DNA of 64,000 nt from Neurospora tetrasperma FGSC 2508 (lineage: Eukaryota > Ascomycota > Sordariomycetes > Sordariales > Sordariaceae). Numbering within the stretch: the first letter of the stretch is position 1; each line of letters starts with the position of its first letter. Under the pieces are notes generated by a model. The model saw only the letters and a program-made list of their open reading frames with translations, did not search any database and was not told the DNA's origin. This document shows positions 43,181 to 55,444 of this stretch, piece by piece. A program made the position numbers and the translations under genes. Where the stretch lies: NCBI RefSeq assembly GCF_000213175.1, contig NW_009799099.1, positions 170,094 through 234,093 of the forward strand. The letters are read 5' to 3'.

Positions 43181-46156
43181 CTACACCGGAGTTCTGGGAC
43201 TAATCTCCCCGTCGCTGACCGGCGGCGAACGTTGGTTCAGCTCCTCGCCTTCGGCAAATCCACCATTGGGTAGCTCTTGTTTTCCTTGCTGAGCATCACT
43301 AAGCACTGGCGCTCCCTGGTCACCACTCGGTAGCGGTAGTGGCCCCACCTTGGTCCTTTCCGTCCTTTGCGCCAGCATCTTCGGAATCCTAACCGACGCC
43401 GGCTCGTGAAACGTCCCCTGCATCACGCCTGCATTAGAGGCCTGTGCTTGTTCTACCTCCCTCTGTTCTACCTCCCTGAATGGGGAAGCCCACCCCTTCA
43501 CAGCCCCCTCATCTCCTTGCAACGCTATTCCGGGCTTCGACTCCCCATCTACACTCTCCCTCCTAGCTGCGGACACGCCCTCACTGACGCTCAGCCGATG
43601 CAACTTTTCATCACAATCCTTCAACTGCTGCAACCGTTCGTCATATGCCTTGCGGTAGTCGACCTTTTCGAGGATCCAGGTGGCCAAGACCTTGATTAGG
43701 AATTTCCTGTCGACAGGCTTGGGGACATAGTCGTTCATGCCGTATTCCAAGCACTTTTCACGGTCGCCCTTGAGGGCGTAAGCAGTCATGGCAATAATAG
43801 GCACCCTCACCCCAGCGTCACGGATTCTCTGCGAGGCTTCGTTTCCATCCAGGATAGGCATGTTGATATCCATCAGCACGATATCATACCCCACTGGTTT
43901 CGCGGTGACCATCTTCACGGCCGCGGCGCCATCGGCTGCCAGGTCGATGCTCCTAAAGCCAAGAGAGCGTAGCATGCCCAGCATGACTTTTTGGTTGATG
44001 ACGTTGTCTTCGACGAGCAAGATGTTCTTGGTGCCGGCCACCGAGGCGAGTCGTTGTTGAAGAACGGTGACGTCAGGCTGAACAGGCGAGATGGGTGAAC
44101 CGTCCTTAGCGGCCATCTGATGCTTCCAGTCTTGGATCTGTTCAAGGCTCTTAATCTTCTTGAAGCGTGCGGTGAACCAGAAAACGGAGCCGTGACGTTC
44201 GGGGTTGGGGCGGTAGCCGATGCGGCCGCCCATGAGCTCGGCGAGGGATTTGGCAATGGAGAGGCCGAGACCAGTGCCCTTGTAACGCTTGGTGGTGGTC
44301 AGGTCGAATTGGCTGAAGGGGGTGAAGAGCGAGGCGGAGGCGGACTCGCGGATGCCGATACCCGTGTCGATGACTTCGGTTAAAATGGTGTAGCTGTCGC
44401 TGTCCTCGGAGTGGACCGAAGCTTTGACACGGATGCTACCTTTGTCGGTGAACTTGGCTGCGTTGCCAATGATGTTTTGGACGATTTGGCGGTAACGGAG
44501 GGGGTCGCCTTGGACGGACTTTGGAAGGTTAGGGGCGAGGAAGAGCTCAAAGTGGACTGCTGGCGGTAACGTCGTCTGGACAGCGCGAACCACTGACGTG
44601 ATGATGCTGGCGACACCAACTACATCGGAACTGACTGAGAAACTGCCCGATGCTAGTTTGGAATAGTCGAGAATGTCGTTGATGACCTGCAACAATATCT
44701 GACCCGACTCATCCATGATGTTGACAATATCTCGCTGCCTCTCCGTAAGAGGCGAGTCGAGAAGCAACGCGCAAGCCGAAAGCATGCCGTGCATGGGGGT
44801 ACGGATCTCGTGGCTCATGTTGGCGAGGAAGTCGGATTTGAGCTTCTCGCTTTCCTCGTAGGCGGCAATCAGGCGAGACTCGGACGCCTTACGCTCCGTC
44901 AAGTCGCGCGTGACCTTGCCAAAGCCGACGTGGACGCCATTCTTGTAGACGGCCGTGATGACGACGTTGGCCCAGAAGCGCGTTCCGTCCTTCTTGTAGC
45001 GCCAGCCTTCGTCTTCGACACGGCCCTCGCGAAGACAGATGTCGAGTTCCATGTCTGGCTTCTTGATGTCCAAATCTTCTTTGCCGTAGAAAATGGAAAA
45101 GTGTTTGCCTATGATCTCCTCCCGAGTATAGCCCTTGAGCAATTGCGCGCCAGTATTCCATGTCGCAATGTGACCTTTTGTATCGAGGAGGAAGATGGCA
45201 TAGTCCTTGGTGGCTTGTACGAGAATGCGAAAGGCTTCATCAGTGGATAGGCCCGGTTGGACCTGCTCGTTGTCGAGGACCTCGGAGGATGGACGCTCGT
45301 GCCATTCGAGGTAGATGGAGACCAGCTCGGCATCTCGAAAGATGGGGATCACGCGGGCGCGACAGGTGAAGGCGCTCTTGACAGTGATGGCCTTGGATGT
45401 GCGCTCGGATCGAGAGGCGACGGCATCATCGACGGCTTCGGCAATGAGTTTTGATTTGCTGGCGCCAGTTTCGCGGATCTGGCTTTCGAGAAAGGGCAGG
45501 AGGAACTTGCCGATGCAGTCCTCTTCGGTGACGTGCCAGTCTTGCAAGAAGCGTTTTGAGACCCGGGTAATGCAGCACGACGAGGACAGCAGGAGTAATG
45601 GGACGGGAGAGAAGTCGAAGATGAGGCTCATGTCGGGAGCCGCAAAGGGATGGGTAGGCGGGACATGGTGTTGGAGGGTGACGGTGTCATCGATGGACGA
45701 TTGTGTTATTGTCCTGGTCGCAACACTCCAGGCGTGGTCTTCCTCCATGGCCTGGGTGGAGGGAGTTGAAGCGGAAGCCGAGATGTGGGAGTCGTTGTCG
45801 TTGAAGTGGTCGTGTTCCTGCTGAGTCATGGCCTGAAGACAGTCCGAATTGTCGGGTCCGGGGGCGGAGACAGCTCCGTGAGACTTGGAGGAGGAGTCAG
45901 GATATGGATGGGATTCTTCATCTTTCCCATCCTTCGGTCCATCAATGACCATGTTCAGCAGACTATTTGCCATGTTGGCCGTGGTTTTGGCGGTGGCAGC
46001 GTCGGCAGCGTCGGCAGTGTCGGCCGTTAGAGGGAGGTTAGTTTGATGCGCCGAGCTTGAAATCCAAGACAAGTGCCTTTCTTTTTGCCGGAAGCAATCA
46101 GGAACTTCGAAACGAGATGAGCTGATTTGTGCAGTAGCCGGATGTCGGGCGGTCAC
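43181..46156 (-). CDS. PAS-domain hybrid histidine kinase
   Basis: A single-exon protein of 991 residues with the full hybrid two-component order. The N-terminal ~170 residues are low complexity. A weak PAS-like region (~175-285) and a clear PAS/PAC domain (~305-425, AIFLLDTKGHIATWNTGA, KKDGTRFWANVVITAV, GFGKVTRDLTERK) follow. The HisKA domain has SHEIRTP (phospho-acceptor H449), and the ATPase domain the N-box NIIGNAAKF, the G1 box DTGIGI and the G2 box GTGLGLS. The receiver has ILLVEDN, phospho-acceptor D763 in LMDINMP, T791 and K813. All catalytic residues are present. The PAS segment resembles the Fos-1/TcsA type of fungal hybrid kinase, which feeds the HPT-1 to SSK1/SKN7 phosphorelay. 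There are no transmembrane helices, so it is a cytosolic sensor. The last 140 residues are disordered. Confidence 0.92.
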   Translation of the reverse strand: MTARHPATAQISSSRFEVPDCFRQKERHLSWISSSAHQTNLPLTADTADAADAATAKTTANMANSLLNMVIDGPKDGKDEESHPYPDSSSKSHGAVSAPGPDNSDCLQAMTQQEHDHFNDNDSHISASASTPSTQAMEEDHAWSVATRTITQSSIDDTVTLQHHVPPTHPFAAPDMSLIFDFSPVPLLLLSSSCCITRVSKRFLQDWHVTEEDCIGKFLLPFLESQIRETGASKSKLIAEAVDDAVASRSERTSKAITVKSAFTCRARVIPIFRDAELVSIYLEWHERPSSEVLDNEQVQPGLSTDEAFRILVQATKDYAIFLLDTKGHIATWNTGAQLLKGYTREEIIGKHFSIFYGKEDLDIKKPDMELDICLREGRVEDEGWRYKKDGTRFWANVVITAVYKNGVHVGFGKVTRDLTERKASESRLIAAYEESEKLKSDFLANMSHEIRTPMHGMLSACALLLDSPLTERQRDIVNIMDESGQILLQVINDILDYSKLASGSFSVSSDVVGVASIITSVVRAVQTTLPPAVHFELFLAPNLPKSVQGDPLRYRQIVQNIIGNAAKFTDKGSIRVKASVHSEDSDSYTILTEVIDTGIGIRESASASLFTPFSQFDLTTTKRYKGTGLGLSIAKSLAELMGGRIGYRPNPERHGSVFWFTARFKKIKSLEQIQDWKHQMAAKDGSPISPVQPDVTVLQQRLASVAGTKNILLVEDNVINQKVMLGMLRSLGFRSIDLAADGAAAVKMVTAKPVGYDIVLMDINMPILDGNEASQRIRDAGVRVPIIAMTAYALKGDREKCLEYGMNDYVPKPVDRKFLIKVLATWILEKVDYRKAYDERLQQLKDCDEKLHRLSVSEGVSAARRESVDGESKPGIALQGDEGAVKGWASPFREVEQREVEQAQASNAGVMQGTFHEPASVRIPKMLAQRTERTKVGPLPLPSGDQGAPVLSDAQQGKQELPNGGFAEGEELNQRSPPVSDGEISPRTPV

Positions 46157-48314
46157 GGTCTATTAACCTAACCGTAGTCGGCTTTTCTGCTGCGCTCCGG
46201 GTGAGGTACCGTACGTAGGTACAGCTAAGCGCAGACAGACTATTGACAGGTGGGGCTGGCCAATAGTGGCTGAGGGGGGCAAATAAAGTATAGAGTTTGA
46301 GGGTGGGCCAGGCCTCGGAAGACAGGATGTTGTCCAAAAGAAGAGGACTGGACCTGGTTCGGGACGGAGCGAAGGAGAAATGTCGGAAAAGGGAAGCGGG
46401 AAAACGACAGACTGGTGGTCATTTGTGACGCTTGTGGCATGTTAAAGAGGTCAGGCAGGTGTGGGAAAGGGACACTCGATATTGTTGAGGTAGCCCAAGG
46501 GCAGCAGACAGACCGGCGACTGGAACTCGTGAAAGGGCGAAATGGGAAGGGAAAAAAAAAAGAGATCTCGATGAACGTTGATTGCGGGACTGAGCGCGAG
46601 CGATGAATGGTCAGTGCTTGACTGCTACCGTGATGATCCCCCGCTGATTGCCATTTTTCCACTCGTTGTCACGGGCGCAACGGCTGCTGGTACCGATGGC
46701 ATGGTAAACTTGAAAGTCGGTAACTGTGACGCACGATTACCGGATGAGTGGGTGACTGATGCCGCAAAATGTAGTACAGAAAATGGTATTATACAAGGAC
46801 GATACAGTACCAGCTGTTACATCGTGGCAAAATAAGCGCAGAAAGAGACCGGCATCAGCGGAGCGCCGGAGAAGGGATCATCAGGGGCCCGAACACACAT
46901 TGCCCGGATTTACACTATTTCAGTGTGTGATGGTCATTGACAGCTCCTCGGTTTGGTCCTTGGTTTGATTGTCAACAATCACTGTGTGGTCACTGTGGTG
47001 TGGTATGTGGCGCAACGGTCTGATAAATAGCCCATCGTTTCCATACTGCTGGTACCTTGTACAACCGACAGATGGACCCTTCTAGACTCGGTTTTGTCGG
47101 CCTCATTATGCCAAAGCTCGATCGGTCCAAATGCCATCGGGACGTTGGCTGCATGGAACCTCCCAGTCCTCTGCTGACACATTTGGATTAGCCGAATCTA
47201 CATTACACTAGGAGTGTGGTCGATCCTCGGGCTTTTCCAATGGTTCAAGGCATCATTGGCACTTTTGTGGTAGTCCTGACTCGATTTTGTTGGCTTCCAA
47301 AAACGAGCAACGTTTGCCAAAGGAAAAGCTGAGACGGATGAAACCAGAAAAATGCTGGGTCGGGATCATGACCTAACCCATGGGTCTCCCAGTCTGTTAG
47401 TAGAGTTGTGCTCGAGCAGTGGTCTGTTTGGGGCGCCGCGGGAGTGCTTCCATCCCGTCATCTGATAAGAAATTGGGAAGAGCAGAAAACAAAAGACAAA
47501 TCAAATCCACGAAGGGGCCCCGGTGACCGGTCCGGGCTCTTGCCCTTGCAATCGGCGATGTCCAGTTTTAGTGTAGTGTAGCAGCTGCTGCTCTTCAGCT
47601 CTTGCTGCTCTCTTTTGGGGGTCAGCTCCCACTGCACCCAGTGCTCCCCCATGCTGGAAGGTGGGGCATATCACCATGACGTCACATTCTACCTTCCACT
47701 TCCTCTTGCAGTGTAATCATGCTCCGCTCTTCGGATGTGGTGCTGCTGGGTGCCGCTGCATTAGCTCAGCCCATCTGGGCTAGTGATTCGCTAGTTCCTC
47801 GATTCTTTTTCTTGTCGCGCAATCCGACTGGACTACAAAGCTGATGGTTTCTTCAGCGTGTTTCCACCTCTTTCCCATTTGCCACGAATCCCCAAACATG
47901 AAGCTATTCCCAAATTTCCTCGTATTCACCACAACAATCGAACCATCTTGGCTGCTTGTTTTAGCCGAGCGGTCATGCCCAATGCAACACCAACGGCATC
48001 CTCCGCGATGCCACGCTCTCGTTTGCGCTTCCACTAACCCGCCAAGTGGCATCGTGGTGACTTTATGTTTATTGTCGACCGTGCGCCAGCCAACAATGCG
48101 ACAACACATCTACCAGGTTCCAATCCTTTCCGATCACCACAACTTTTTCTGATCATTCGTAAATCGCTATCTCGAGCTTTGCCAGGTTACACCCAGTTAT
48201 CGATTTCGTCCGATTTTCTGCCCTGTCCAAGTCAACTCCCTACCTTCGGTGTCCTGCCAACTCATCTAACTACACCAAACACCAAGCCACCAACCACCAA
48301 GTCACCACCACCAC
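46157..48314. other. Intergenic
   Basis: Long 5' flank of the histidine kinase and 3' side of the next gene. No coding sequence supported; the short frames overlap one another on both strands. Confidence 0.45.
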
Positions 48315-49109
48315 CTACTTCATAACAGTCATAGTATGTACCAACCTCAACTTCCCCCCCTCCACCCTAAACTCATGACTATCCGGCTGCATCCCCGCAA
48401 ACTCAAAAAACACATCCACCGTTCCCACCACCTCATCCACCACATACCGTCTATTCACATTCCTGATCCCGCTCGGCACGCCCACATTACAGCTCGGCTG
48501 GATATAACTCCCGCCTTCTAGTCTTGCGCACGGTGTTCCCCACGGCACTTTGACGCTCTTGTTGTTGAACAGGTCCAAATACGCGTCGCCAGCCGCTTGG
48601 ATTACCGCGCGCGTGTCCCGCTTGGCGAGGGGGATCTCGTCCCACAGCCCTTGGGATGATTCTTGGGAGGAGTACTTGAGTGTGGAAGACGGGTCAAAGA
48701 GCCAGTCGCCTTTGGAGGTGACGATGGTTTCGATTTTGGAGAGGGTCAAGGTCTCGGGAGAGAAGCGGAGTTGTGTGCCGATGACGTGTTGTTTGTTGGG
48801 TTCGGTGCTGATGAGTTCGGTGTAGGTGGCGCATTGGGTGGTGTCGTAGATGCTGCGGTTGTGGTCGATGCGTAAAGGGGTGGAAAGGATGCCAGTGGAG
48901 AGAGTGGCGGTCTTGAAGTTTTGGGTGTAGCTGATGGTTGATTCGGAGGATGAGGAGTTAGTTAGGAGAGAGGGGGATCCGGCCTTTTGGGCGGCGACGT
49001 AGGAAGCAGCCTGGGCTTTGAGGAAGTCGCGATCGCAGGTGGCTGCGCGAGCCGTGGGTGCCCCAAGGGCCAAGGGGATGAGGGAGAGAAGGGTAAGGAT
49101 GAGGTGCAT
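48315..49109 (-). CDS. Secreted protein of unknown function, fungal family
   Basis: A predicted 264-residue single-exon protein. The N-terminus is a clear signal peptide (MHLILTLLSLIPLALG, then APTARA). The mature part starts with CDRDFLKAQAASYVAAQKAG and contains sites of the N-X-S/T type (NSS, NRS, NKS). Cys residues are sparse and probably paired (CATYTEL, CARLEGG, SCNVGVP). A segment CNVGVPSGIRNVNRRYVVDEVVG and a closing strand FFEFAGMQPDSHEFRVEGG resemble the widespread fungal secreted domain of unknown function around DUF8021; I recall this only by pattern. No catalytic motif is evident. It is extracellular or wall-bound. Confidence 0.75.
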   Translation of the reverse strand: MHLILTLLSLIPLALGAPTARAATCDRDFLKAQAASYVAAQKAGSPSLLTNSSSSESTISYTQNFKTATLSTGILSTPLRIDHNRSIYDTTQCATYTELISTEPNKQHVIGTQLRFSPETLTLSKIETIVTSKGDWLFDPSSTLKYSSQESSQGLWDEIPLAKRDTRAVIQAAGDAYLDLFNNKSVKVPWGTPCARLEGGSYIQPSCNVGVPSGIRNVNRRYVVDEVVGTVDVFFEFAGMQPDSHEFRVEGGKLRLVHTMTVMK

Positions 49110-50520
49110 AATGATACCGGTGGTTTAGTCACTTTACAAGCTGTTGAGGAACGAAGATGGGAAAGCTTCGCCTCAGGAGTGTTTCAAGCGAAACCACCAG
49201 TGCTCTCCCCCAGCATCCCGCTCCATTATATACCCAGCATCTTGGACGAGTAGCCAAACTGCCGGGCTCATAACATTTTTGCCAGTTTGCCAGTAGCAAC
49301 TGGATATTACCGGGTGCGGGGACGTCCATCTCATTTATACTCGGCACTCTCTTCAGCCATTCACAATCGTTACCTTGCAAATTGCAAGCTATATAGTTAT
49401 AGCTGTTGTCATAAAGACATTTGTCCTAAGGAGCCGAGCAGCTCGTTGCCAAATCTGGAAAAGCTGATCGTCGTCGCCTGTACTATGTATGGAATCGCTG
49501 TCCATATCTATGGCACGGAAGCACCCGTCCGCTGTGTCGATCAAAGCATGGCTACATTTTACCTAGGTACCTACGTGCCTACCTATGTTTCACTTCTGAT
49601 CAGCGTCTGCTTCCATTAGGTTAGGTTCCTTTGACGTCGCCGGCAGAGCCCGATATTTCCGAAGGTCTCTTGGATTCCTGCTTATGCTGTATTTGTTCCG
49701 GCTGTAGTGTAGCTCTACTGTGTAGTGCAGTAAAGGAAGGTCTTCTAACCCTAACCCAAAGCCTTTCTACCACCAGGAAAGAAAAAAAAGAAAAAGAAAA
49801 AGAGGAAGGTTTCAATACTACACTGCAGCCGAATCGAGCACGCCCTTACACTACATACATCATTTGCTCCAAAGTTGTTGCATCGGTAGGCCTAGCTATA
49901 GGCTACGCCAACGGTTTTGTATCGCCAGCTCGCTTGGGACACGTGAGGGTACGGTAGGAACAGCGAATTGCAACCGTTGAGCATATCAGGTCGACATCGC
50001 GTATCTCGCTGGCTCCGAGAACAATGTATAATGCTCCTTCCGCTGTAATTCCCCGCAGGACTTTCATCGTCGAATTTGGACATCGACCAACTGACTATGC
50101 ACCGAAAGGAATGTCAAACATCTAGTGGACCAATCCACAAATACTCAATGCTTTTCTGATCGCATAGTCGCAACCAACATCACCCATATCGCACCTCACG
50201 AAGCGGGGTCGGCACTTCAGCCTGTATACCATTTGATAATCTTTACCTCGTACATCTGTACGCTTTACCTCTAGCCACCACAAATGCCTTTCATTTTGCG
50301 CCGACATGGCCAGCTTCCTGAAATCGGTGTCCAAAAGAATAGCCGGCCGATAATCATCCGATCCCTTTCCTCCCAACTTTCATCCGGTGCACTTACTACC
50401 CTACTCACGCAACCACGACAACCACACAATAGCCCTACCACCGCCAAATCTTCAGCCAGTCTTCAACCCTCGCAATAACCTTCATCTCAGTCCAGCACAT
50501 CTCCCACAACACAAATCACA
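49110..50520. other. Intergenic
   Basis: Probably promoter of the secreted protein and leader of the monooxygenase-like gene. No coding sequence is supported. Confidence 0.45.
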
Positions 50521-51847
50521 ATGACAACTTCCCAACCCTCCGGTCTCCACATCCTAATAGTAGGCGCCGGCTTCGCCGGTCTCTCCGCCGCCATCGAATG
50601 CACTCGCAAGGGTCACCGCGTGACGCTCTTTGAAAAAGTCTCTTCTATTGACGAAATCACCCGCTACGGAGACATTATTTCCTTTGATCCCAACGGGTCG
50701 CGCGCCTTTGAGAAGTGGGTATTTCCAGATACGTCGTCGGTGGCAGAAAGAATGGAAGAAATTTCTCGACAAACGGAATGGTTGGATTTGTTCCATTACC
50801 AGGGGGAGTTTTTGACCAGACAGAGTTTTGCAGAGGAAAACAGGTGGGGGAGGAGAATAAATGGACATAGAGGTGAATTGCATCGGTTGGTGTATGAGTT
50901 TGTGAAGACGAGGAAGGAGGAAGTGGAGGTGAGGTTGGGGGTGAGGGTTGTGGAGTATTTTGAGAGTGATGGTGATGAGAAAAAGGGGCCGCATGCAGGG
51001 GTGGTGATTAAAGGGCCGGATGGGAAGATGGAGAAAGTCATGGGTGATGCTGTGTTGGCTGCCGAGGGGGTTCGGTCGAGAGGGAGGAAGTTGGTACTGG
51101 GACTGGAGGAGGAGGATGAGCAGCCCAAGAGCTCGGGGTATGCGGTTTACAGAGCTTCCATGGTTCCCTTCTGAACCTGTCATTGCGAAGAATCCTATTA
51201 CGAAACATCTGGTGGAGCATGGAGATCAACATGAGGGGTATATTGGGCCGGATATTCACTTTCTGGTTTCTAGCCTCAAGGGCGGCAGCGAGATCAACTA
51301 GGTGTTTACCCACATCGACGACGGCAACATTGAAGAGTCGTGGCAGTTTCCAGGAAAGCCGGAGGAGGCTTTGGCTTACCTTGAGGGATGGTGTTCTGTG
51401 GTGAGGGAACTGGTCAAAGCTACGCCGCCGGGAAGATTGATCGACTACAAGCTTGTCTACCGCGAGCCGTTGCCGACTTTCGTCAGTTCCAAGGGGAGGG
51501 TTGCGCTCATAGGAGACGCGGCGCACCCATTTCTGCCGACGTCCATTCAGGGCGCGAGTCAAAGCATCGAGGACGGAACTGTGATAGCTACGTGCTTGGA
51601 ACTTGCCTGCCAAAGCAACAAAAGGTGGGACATGTCAAAGGAGCAGGTGGTTCCCACAGCCCTCAAAGCTTACGAGAAACTGAGGTACAAAAGGGTGCAC
51701 AAAGCCCAAGCCATGGGACCAAAGACACGAGAGAGATGGCATAAAGCGGACTGGAATGGACCGGAAGGAGTCTGGAAGGTTCCAGAGAAGCTTTGGCTGC
51801 TGAGGGAAGAGTGGCTGTTGGGATTTGATGCTGAGGGAGATACCTAG
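50521..51847 (+). pseudogene. FAD-dependent monooxygenase, salicylate-hydroxylase-like, broken
   Basis: The product would be a group A flavin monooxygenase. The first frame has the Rossmann dinucleotide fold ILIVGAGFAGLSAAIE with an acidic end to strand 2 (LFEK). The second half has the GD motif GRVALIGDAAHPFLPTSIQG that binds FAD ribityl phosphate, and a helical C-terminus. Three lesions are visible. Between 51156 and 51161 the frame shifts by one base (SGYAVYRA to WFPSEP). At 51299-51301 an in-frame TAG stands where family members usually have Trp (EIN*VFTH). At the 3' end a TIR element has inserted at codon DT|Y, which creates the present stop. The original frame continues beyond the element at 52478-52583 (KRWPCIVKEL...), so the native C-terminus was longer. 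Confidence 0.8.
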
Positions 51848-52475
51848 GCCGTGTTCGTTACCGCGTTAAGGTTTTGGCCTTAACCTTTGCATTACCGTGC
51901 AGACTCTGCAACTGCACTCCTGCAACATTAAGGCAGCTTTAAGGCACGCCAAGACTACCAACTCTTACTGAGCTATATTCGGTATATATAACCAATAGCT
52001 CCCTCCCGTAGTTATCTTTTTAATTCTTCCCTTCTCATCTTTCCCATCATTCACAGTATTTATACTATAGAAAATACTATATAGTCCAAATAGTAGTTTT
52101 CAATAGGGAATAGCCTCATTTTTTATCTTCTAGCAAAATTTTTTTTTTCTTTACAATAGCGACCCCCTATATTTATAAGGGGTAAAGCGCTATAGATACT
52201 TCTTACTGCGTTTCTTACCGCTGTACCGCTCAAAATCGAGCGGTATAGCAGTAAGCAGAACGGTTAAGAAATGAGAAGATTCTAGCCTTCTGATTGGTCA
52301 AATCGACGATTTGGAGAAAGTGTAGGTGGTTGTAGGTGGTTGTAGCGATTTGCATAAAAATAAAGATTATTTAACGAACGCTATACGAGCGCAGTAGGGC
52401 AGTAAACTTACTGCGTTCCGAACCCTGCAAATCTGGATATTTCCTAACTTTATACCGCTGTAACGAACACGGCCC
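51847..52475. mobile_element. MITE-like element with perfect 15-bp terminal inverted repeats
   Basis: The left end GGCCGTGTTCGTTAC (51847-51861) and right end GTAACGAACACGGCC (52460-52474) are exact reverse complements. TA or CTA lies on both outer sides (51844-51846 and 52476-52477 region), consistent with a TA target duplication as in Tc1/mariner-type elements. It is about 629 bp, A/T-rich inside, without a transposase frame. An internal imperfect hairpin of 18-bp arms (52214-52255, loop AAAATC) built on TACCGCTC/GAGCGGTA is present. It interrupts the monooxygenase C-terminus. Confidence 0.82.
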
Positions 52476-52477
52476 TA

Positions 52478-52583
52478 CAAGCGGTGGCCTTGTATTGTCA
52501 AAGAATTGCAGAGAAACGATGATGGGGGGAAGGGGAAGAATGTGGTGGAGTTGGATGGGAAGAGTGGGAAGGCAATGTTGTGA
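52478..52583 (+). pseudogene. Severed C-terminal end of the FAD monooxygenase
   Basis: After removing the TIR element and one TA copy, the monooxygenase frame passes from GDT into YKRWPCIVKELQRNDDG and runs 35 codons to TGA at 52581-52583. The Asp/Glu-rich, KRW start is typical of the tail of these enzymes. This fragment has no start codon of its own and is not expressed as such. Confidence 0.65.
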
Positions 52584-54490
52584 GGGAAAGATGGCAGGAT
52601 TTGACGATGGCAAGCTTTGACGACAACTTGAGGAGGAAGTTGGTGGCGGTTTCATGAGATGATGGGAGCCTGGACCAGTACTGAGTGGCGGCAACAGCGA
52701 TGATGAAGGGAAGGATTTGATGCACCTACCCGAGATAGGGGCGCCTACAATCGGAACTTTGCCTTTGCTCTTTCCTTTCGAGACAAGCTTGCGAGCAAAT
52801 GAGATGTTGGGTCAACGCCAAGATAGCAGGTGCTCTCAACCTCATGTTCCGTTTCTTGCTCAGCACTCACAACTTCTAAAGATTGAGGACGGTTCTTTGT
52901 TCGACATTCTCGTGGAACTGGTGTCAAATGCTACCCAAGACCAATTTACCCGACAGGAAGAGCTCAGATTCTAGAGAAAGGGTCCTGCGCTCATGTTGAG
53001 CGACTGAGAACACGCATCCCAGGCACATGATCCATCACGGAGATCGTTCCTTCTCTCCATTGTGCAGTGCTCCTTCCTCAAACCGGACCTCCAGGCCCAG
53101 GCCCCAGTCAGTCCGTCAGATTCCAGTCCGGTCCGCTTTGGCCTCCAACTTCAAGTTGTGTACTTCAGGTGGGTCGATGATTGTTCTGGACTTCATGATC
53201 ATTGCCCTTCATCTTCCTGTCATCGAGCGCCCAATAGCATTCGAAACCAAAAGACGACCAAAAGGACATCCTACTGTCCCATTCCAGAAGTTTTCGGTCT
53301 TTGTCCACCGTGAATTTCCTTTTTCGGCCACTTCAGCACGTCACAAGCTCAACCGGTCCCTGTAAGATCCCCTACCGCTGTGACTAGGACCGCCCTGCCA
53401 AGAACCCTTCCTAAAGAAACAGAAGCTGTAAAAGGGGTCCAAGAACAGTCCTTGAGTCGCATTGACAGCTATTTAGCCGCCAGGTTAATCGGCATTTGTA
53501 GTGCTGTCTTTCCTGAAGCTGGAGCATCCCCGCAATTCAACCGGTGCTGGGGGGTGGTAGGTGATACTACACTGGTGCTTGGAGGCTCTAGCTTGGTTGA
53601 CGACGCCGATGATTGCTGTTCTGTCTTCACTTTGGGCAGGGCTGATGAGGTAGGTAACCGGGTATTTGGTCAAGGAAAAGAAACAATATTCCCAGGGCTC
53701 ATGGTCTCAGAGATTACGCTTCCAGAGGGCGAGGACTGAAAAGGCGCAAAACCACCGCTTGGAGAGTGTTTTCGTTGAGTTGAAGATCATGTTCGGCCGT
53801 AACACATCAGGACATACCAAAACTCGTTGGGCATAGGGTCATCGCGGCCACGAGGGAAACTCTAACCGGATCTAGCTTCGAGCTTGGCAACCCCAGATTC
53901 TGCTAGTCCACCTATGGGGTAAAAAGGAAGACGATGTCAACAGAGACCTATCGGCTAACATCCCCGCATGCCGAGAAATGAAGAGGTAACGAACTGGGAG
54001 ATGCTGATGGTTGAACCTGTTAGGCTAGCACCTAGCAAGACGTGGAGTCCACCACTCCGCAAAAAGGGAACTTGGCGACCTCGACTGCTCCGATCACCCA
54101 ATGTCAAGAATCCAAGCGTAACTCGATCAAAGAAAGATCGTATAACGCGTCGAGGTCTTGGAATGGTTACATTGCAGTGTGCTAAAATCGGCTTCCCCAT
54201 GGAAATGCAAGAACAGGGTTGCAACGCCACACCACCAAACCTCAGCCAAGCCAGCCAAGACCAAGGGGCACGAATCTTCAAACGTCCCTCATTTCCAGGA
54301 AACAATGCGACTGTATCGATAGAACGGAAGCTTTTACCGTGGACTCCCCATGGGGCGATCTATCATATCCTTGGACTGAACAGCGGTGACGAAAGGTATA
54401 TAACCCCTGGGTAACCTCCTGAGGCCATCACTCGAATTTCTTGTCCTTATCCTCAGCACTTCCAACCAGTCTAAGGTCAAAGGCATCGAA
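52584..54490. other. Intergenic upstream of the xylanase
   Basis: No supported gene; a 119-codon frame at 53380-53739 has no domain. A GGCTAA site at 53953-53958 fits the XlnR/XLR-1 consensus, about 540 bp upstream of the xylanase ATG. Confidence 0.45.
54397..54403 (+). promoter_or_regulatory. TATA box of the xylanase gene
   Basis: TATATAA located 88-94 bp before the ATG of the GH11 gene, the expected distance for an inducible promoter. Confidence 0.6.

Positions 54491-55444
<954 letters not shown>

Noticed and set aside
49745-49757. CTAACCCTAACCC, a telomere-like repeat
   Set aside because: Only two units; too short to claim an interstitial telomere tract.
53380-53739. 119-codon + frame upstream of the xylanase
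   Set aside because: No domain or conservation signal; low confidence as a gene.
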